Source: Methanosarcina sp.
GTDB lineage: Archaea; Halobacteriota; Methanosarcinia; Methanosarcinales; Methanosarcinaceae
Length of the DNA: 38,695 nucleotides
Direction of reading: 5' to 3'
Assembly: GCA_003164755.1 (NCBI GenBank)
Contig: PLUB01000007.1
Location: 1-38,695 of the forward strand
In this document: piece by piece, positions 37,168 through 38,695 of the stretch
Layout of the letters: each line of letters opens with the position of its first letter
Numbering within the stretch: the stretch's first letter is position 1
Program-made: the position numbers and the translations under genes
The notes under the pieces: generated by a model
Database searches by the model: none
What the model was told of the DNA's origin: nothing
The model's input: only the letters and a program-made list of their open reading frames with translations

Positions 37168-37171
37168 TTAG

Positions 37172-37429
37172 TCCCCTTATTTTTAATAAGGTAGTTTAAT
37201 TATATTCAGACAAATATAGTTATATGTGGTAATTTTTTGATATTTAGCGACCTTTATTGCTTTACATACACAAAGGATGGTTTTAGTATATATATTACTC
37301 TACAGGGTTCCGTTGCAAAAAATATGGCTCCCTTGCAAAATCAGAAAAAACCTTCACAATAAGGAAATTTGATTAATTTTATCACGGATAAAATAGCACA
37401 TAAAGGCAAGAATTATAGTCTCAAACTGA
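37172..37429. promoter_or_regulatory. Upstream region of the third YVTN gene
   Basis: It should contain the promoter of the minus-strand gene. AT-rich, no clear element. Confidence 0.2.
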
Positions 37430-37642
37430 GGAAATATTATTTTTGCACCAGAACCGCCTGGAAAGTATGGTGATATGAATTTTCAAATTTATGTATATAA
37501 ATCAGATTGGTCACTTAAAGATTTAGCTGCAAATATTATTGGTGCTGGTTCAGATTCTTCTATAATGAGAGGCTCAGGAGATTATTATCTCACGATAAAT
37601 ACTGTACAACCATATACAATTGTAGTGGAGGATAAAAATTAA
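37430..37642 (+). pseudogene. C-terminal remnant of a secreted protein
   Basis: A plus-strand frame reads NIIFAPEPPGKYGDMNFQIY, VYKSDWSLKDLAANIIGAGS and DYYLTINTVQPYTIVVEDKN, stop at 37640-37642. A TGA precedes it in frame and a different frame upstream reads KGKNYSLKLRKY, so the front has been lost through a frameshift. The end looks like a beta-sandwich strand pair (YYLTINT, YTIVVED), as in secreted carbohydrate-binding-like domains. Family unknown. Confidence 0.4.
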
Positions 37643-37851
37643 AATTGTATCTTAAATGATTGATATTTCTTTTGTCTATTTTTTTAATGCAGGGTGAATA
37701 TTGCTTTAGATGTGGATATCCTATTTTAGAATAGTGATACACAATATAGCCAATTCCTTCAGTACCTATTTTATGGAATTTTCACAACTTCAATACATTT
37801 GACTATATTCGGTTACAAAATTTTCTACCGAACTTGATTGCTCAAAGCATT

Positions 37852-38130
37852 AATTATGTCATTTGCTGTATCAATCAGTGTTTTTCCACTTGTTGAAGAA
37901 AGTACCACTAACTGATGTCATGTTTTGTTTGGAAAATAAAAATATTAAGCTCAACAATCACTAAATTTGCATATCTCTTATTCAGATCTCCTTTTGCATC
38001 GTGCAATTCAAAAATTAATTCAACACTAAGTTGACGGTTTAATTCATCTGAAGTGACAAATTCAACCTACATTCAATGCAGTTTCTAATGATGGAATATA
38101 AATAAAAGTTTTAGGTGCTGAAATAGTTAC
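37852..38130 (-). pseudogene. Tail and Ig-repeat relic of a fourth YVTN/Ig-type gene
   Basis: Minus-strand frames read VTSDELNRQLSVELIFELHD, KGDLNKRYANLVIVELNIFI, then after a frame change LVVLSSTSGKTLIDTANDII and NALSNQVR to a stop near 37836. This parallels the tail of the 36076 gene (VTSGELNRQSGVELFSKLHD) and the part beyond the stop codon of the 27761 gene. Above 38060 a shrunken Ig-like repeat remains (DNA CATTCAATGCAGTTTC). The propeller part is gone. Confidence 0.6.
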
Positions 38131-38263
38131 AACTGTTATACATACTTTAAAAAAATAATATGCAAAATGTATTATAATTTTTTAGATATAGTTACTGAAG
38201 ATTTTAATAAACTCCTAAATTTCGTCATATGCTAGATCTTAACAAACATCAGGAAGCTAAAGA

Positions 38264-38404
38264 ATGAATACAGCGAGATATGATAAAACAAGCAGAAGGT
38301 ATACCTTCATAGCAGTTTTAGGAATAACTATGCTACCGTTCGGCAATGAATATTTAAAAGAAACAAGCATCAAATTAGATTATGGATTTCAAGAGCTAAT
38401 TTGA
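38264..38404 (+). pseudogene. N-terminal remnant of a TPR-type secreted protein
   Basis: MNTARYDKTSRRYTFIAVLG then ITMLPFGNEYLKET, stop 38402-38404. The first 22 residues match the start of the TPR protein at 25450 (TKYGKVSKKHTILTVLGIAA), and the DNA upstream also matches. The TPR array itself is missing. GGAAG precedes the ATG by 9 bases. Confidence 0.5.
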
Positions 38405-38695
38405 GTTTCTATGATTACAATACTTACTGTAATGAAATGAATATTAAGAAATATACGAAGATAGATTGTGGAACGATTTAAGGCATTTTCGTGAGTATGG
38501 TAGGGTTTATCTTACATTGGATGAATAGAGGGATACAATGTTTAGAATCTGCTGCTGACGTCCAAAGATAAATGAGTTTATTGTTAAATGTCTATTCAGT
38601 TCGAGTTCATTGAATTTAATTCTTAAAATCTTTTCCTTAATTTTGTTATCTGTTCTTTATTCCTTTTATGGAATCTATTTCTTCAGCTATATTTT
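38405..38695. other. End of window, nothing recognised
   Basis: AT-rich DNA with no supported feature. Confidence 0.35.

Noticed and set aside
1..38695. tRNA, rRNA or SRP RNA genes
   Set aside because: No cloverleaf, GTTCRA T-arm context or GC-rich 7S-like segment was noticed by eye; a covariance search would be decisive.

Overview
The window looks like a chromosomal segment of a methanogenic archaeon, most likely a Methanosarcina (inference). Reasons: an archaeal SRP54; a stand-alone glutaminase subunit of GMP synthetase; an archaeal TruD; the methanogen-type early shikimate pathway (ADH synthase plus 3-dehydroquinate synthase II in place of DAHP synthase and classical AroB); very AT-rich, long intergenic regions; and families of secreted YVTN/Ig-like and TPR proteins typical of that genus. 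No rRNA, tRNA or CRISPR array was recognised.

Layout. 1-3010 is a scarred accessory region: the 3' end of a gene whose stop lies inside the terminal inverted repeat of a ~250 bp MITE-like element, a glycoside hydrolase family 130 gene broken by three frameshifts, a remnant upstream of it, a GC-rich, bacterial-looking NAD(P)HX dehydratase (nnrD), and the N-terminal stub of an IS5-type transposase. 3010-4400 is non-coding apart from a decayed Asp/Arg/Gly-rich coding relic. 4408-15404 is the housekeeping core: truD (-), srp54 (+), guaAA (-), and the operon aroA'-aroB'-aroD-aroE-tyrA (+), with a cluster of 9-bp repeats just upstream of its likely promoter. All genes in this core are intact, so the many lesions elsewhere are unlikely to be simple sequencing error.

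16271-17484 holds a ComEC-like metallo-beta-lactamase lipoprotein with an in-frame TGA in its signal peptide, followed by a DUF3006 gene with a frameshifted end. 18557-24039 is a surface-glycan locus: a ruined polysaccharide-deacetylase-like gene, a GT-C-like membrane protein, a Wzx-type flippase, and a convergent FemAB/GNAT-like transferase.

25085-38404 is a field of duplicated and decaying secreted-protein genes. Three YVTN beta-propeller plus Ig-like genes (all on -) alternate with TPR genes (on +). Flanking relics show that at least one YVTN/TPR unit was copied: the stretch at 25091-25560 corresponds to 38060-38345. All three YVTN genes have lost or damaged a common C-terminal helical tail. 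The field also holds a phage terminase-small-subunit-like orphan, two overlapping micro-ORFs and a Gly/Tyr/Met-rich secreted protein. The most distinctive material is this birth-and-death field of surface proteins with its shared relic motifs, and the repeat cluster in front of the aro operon.
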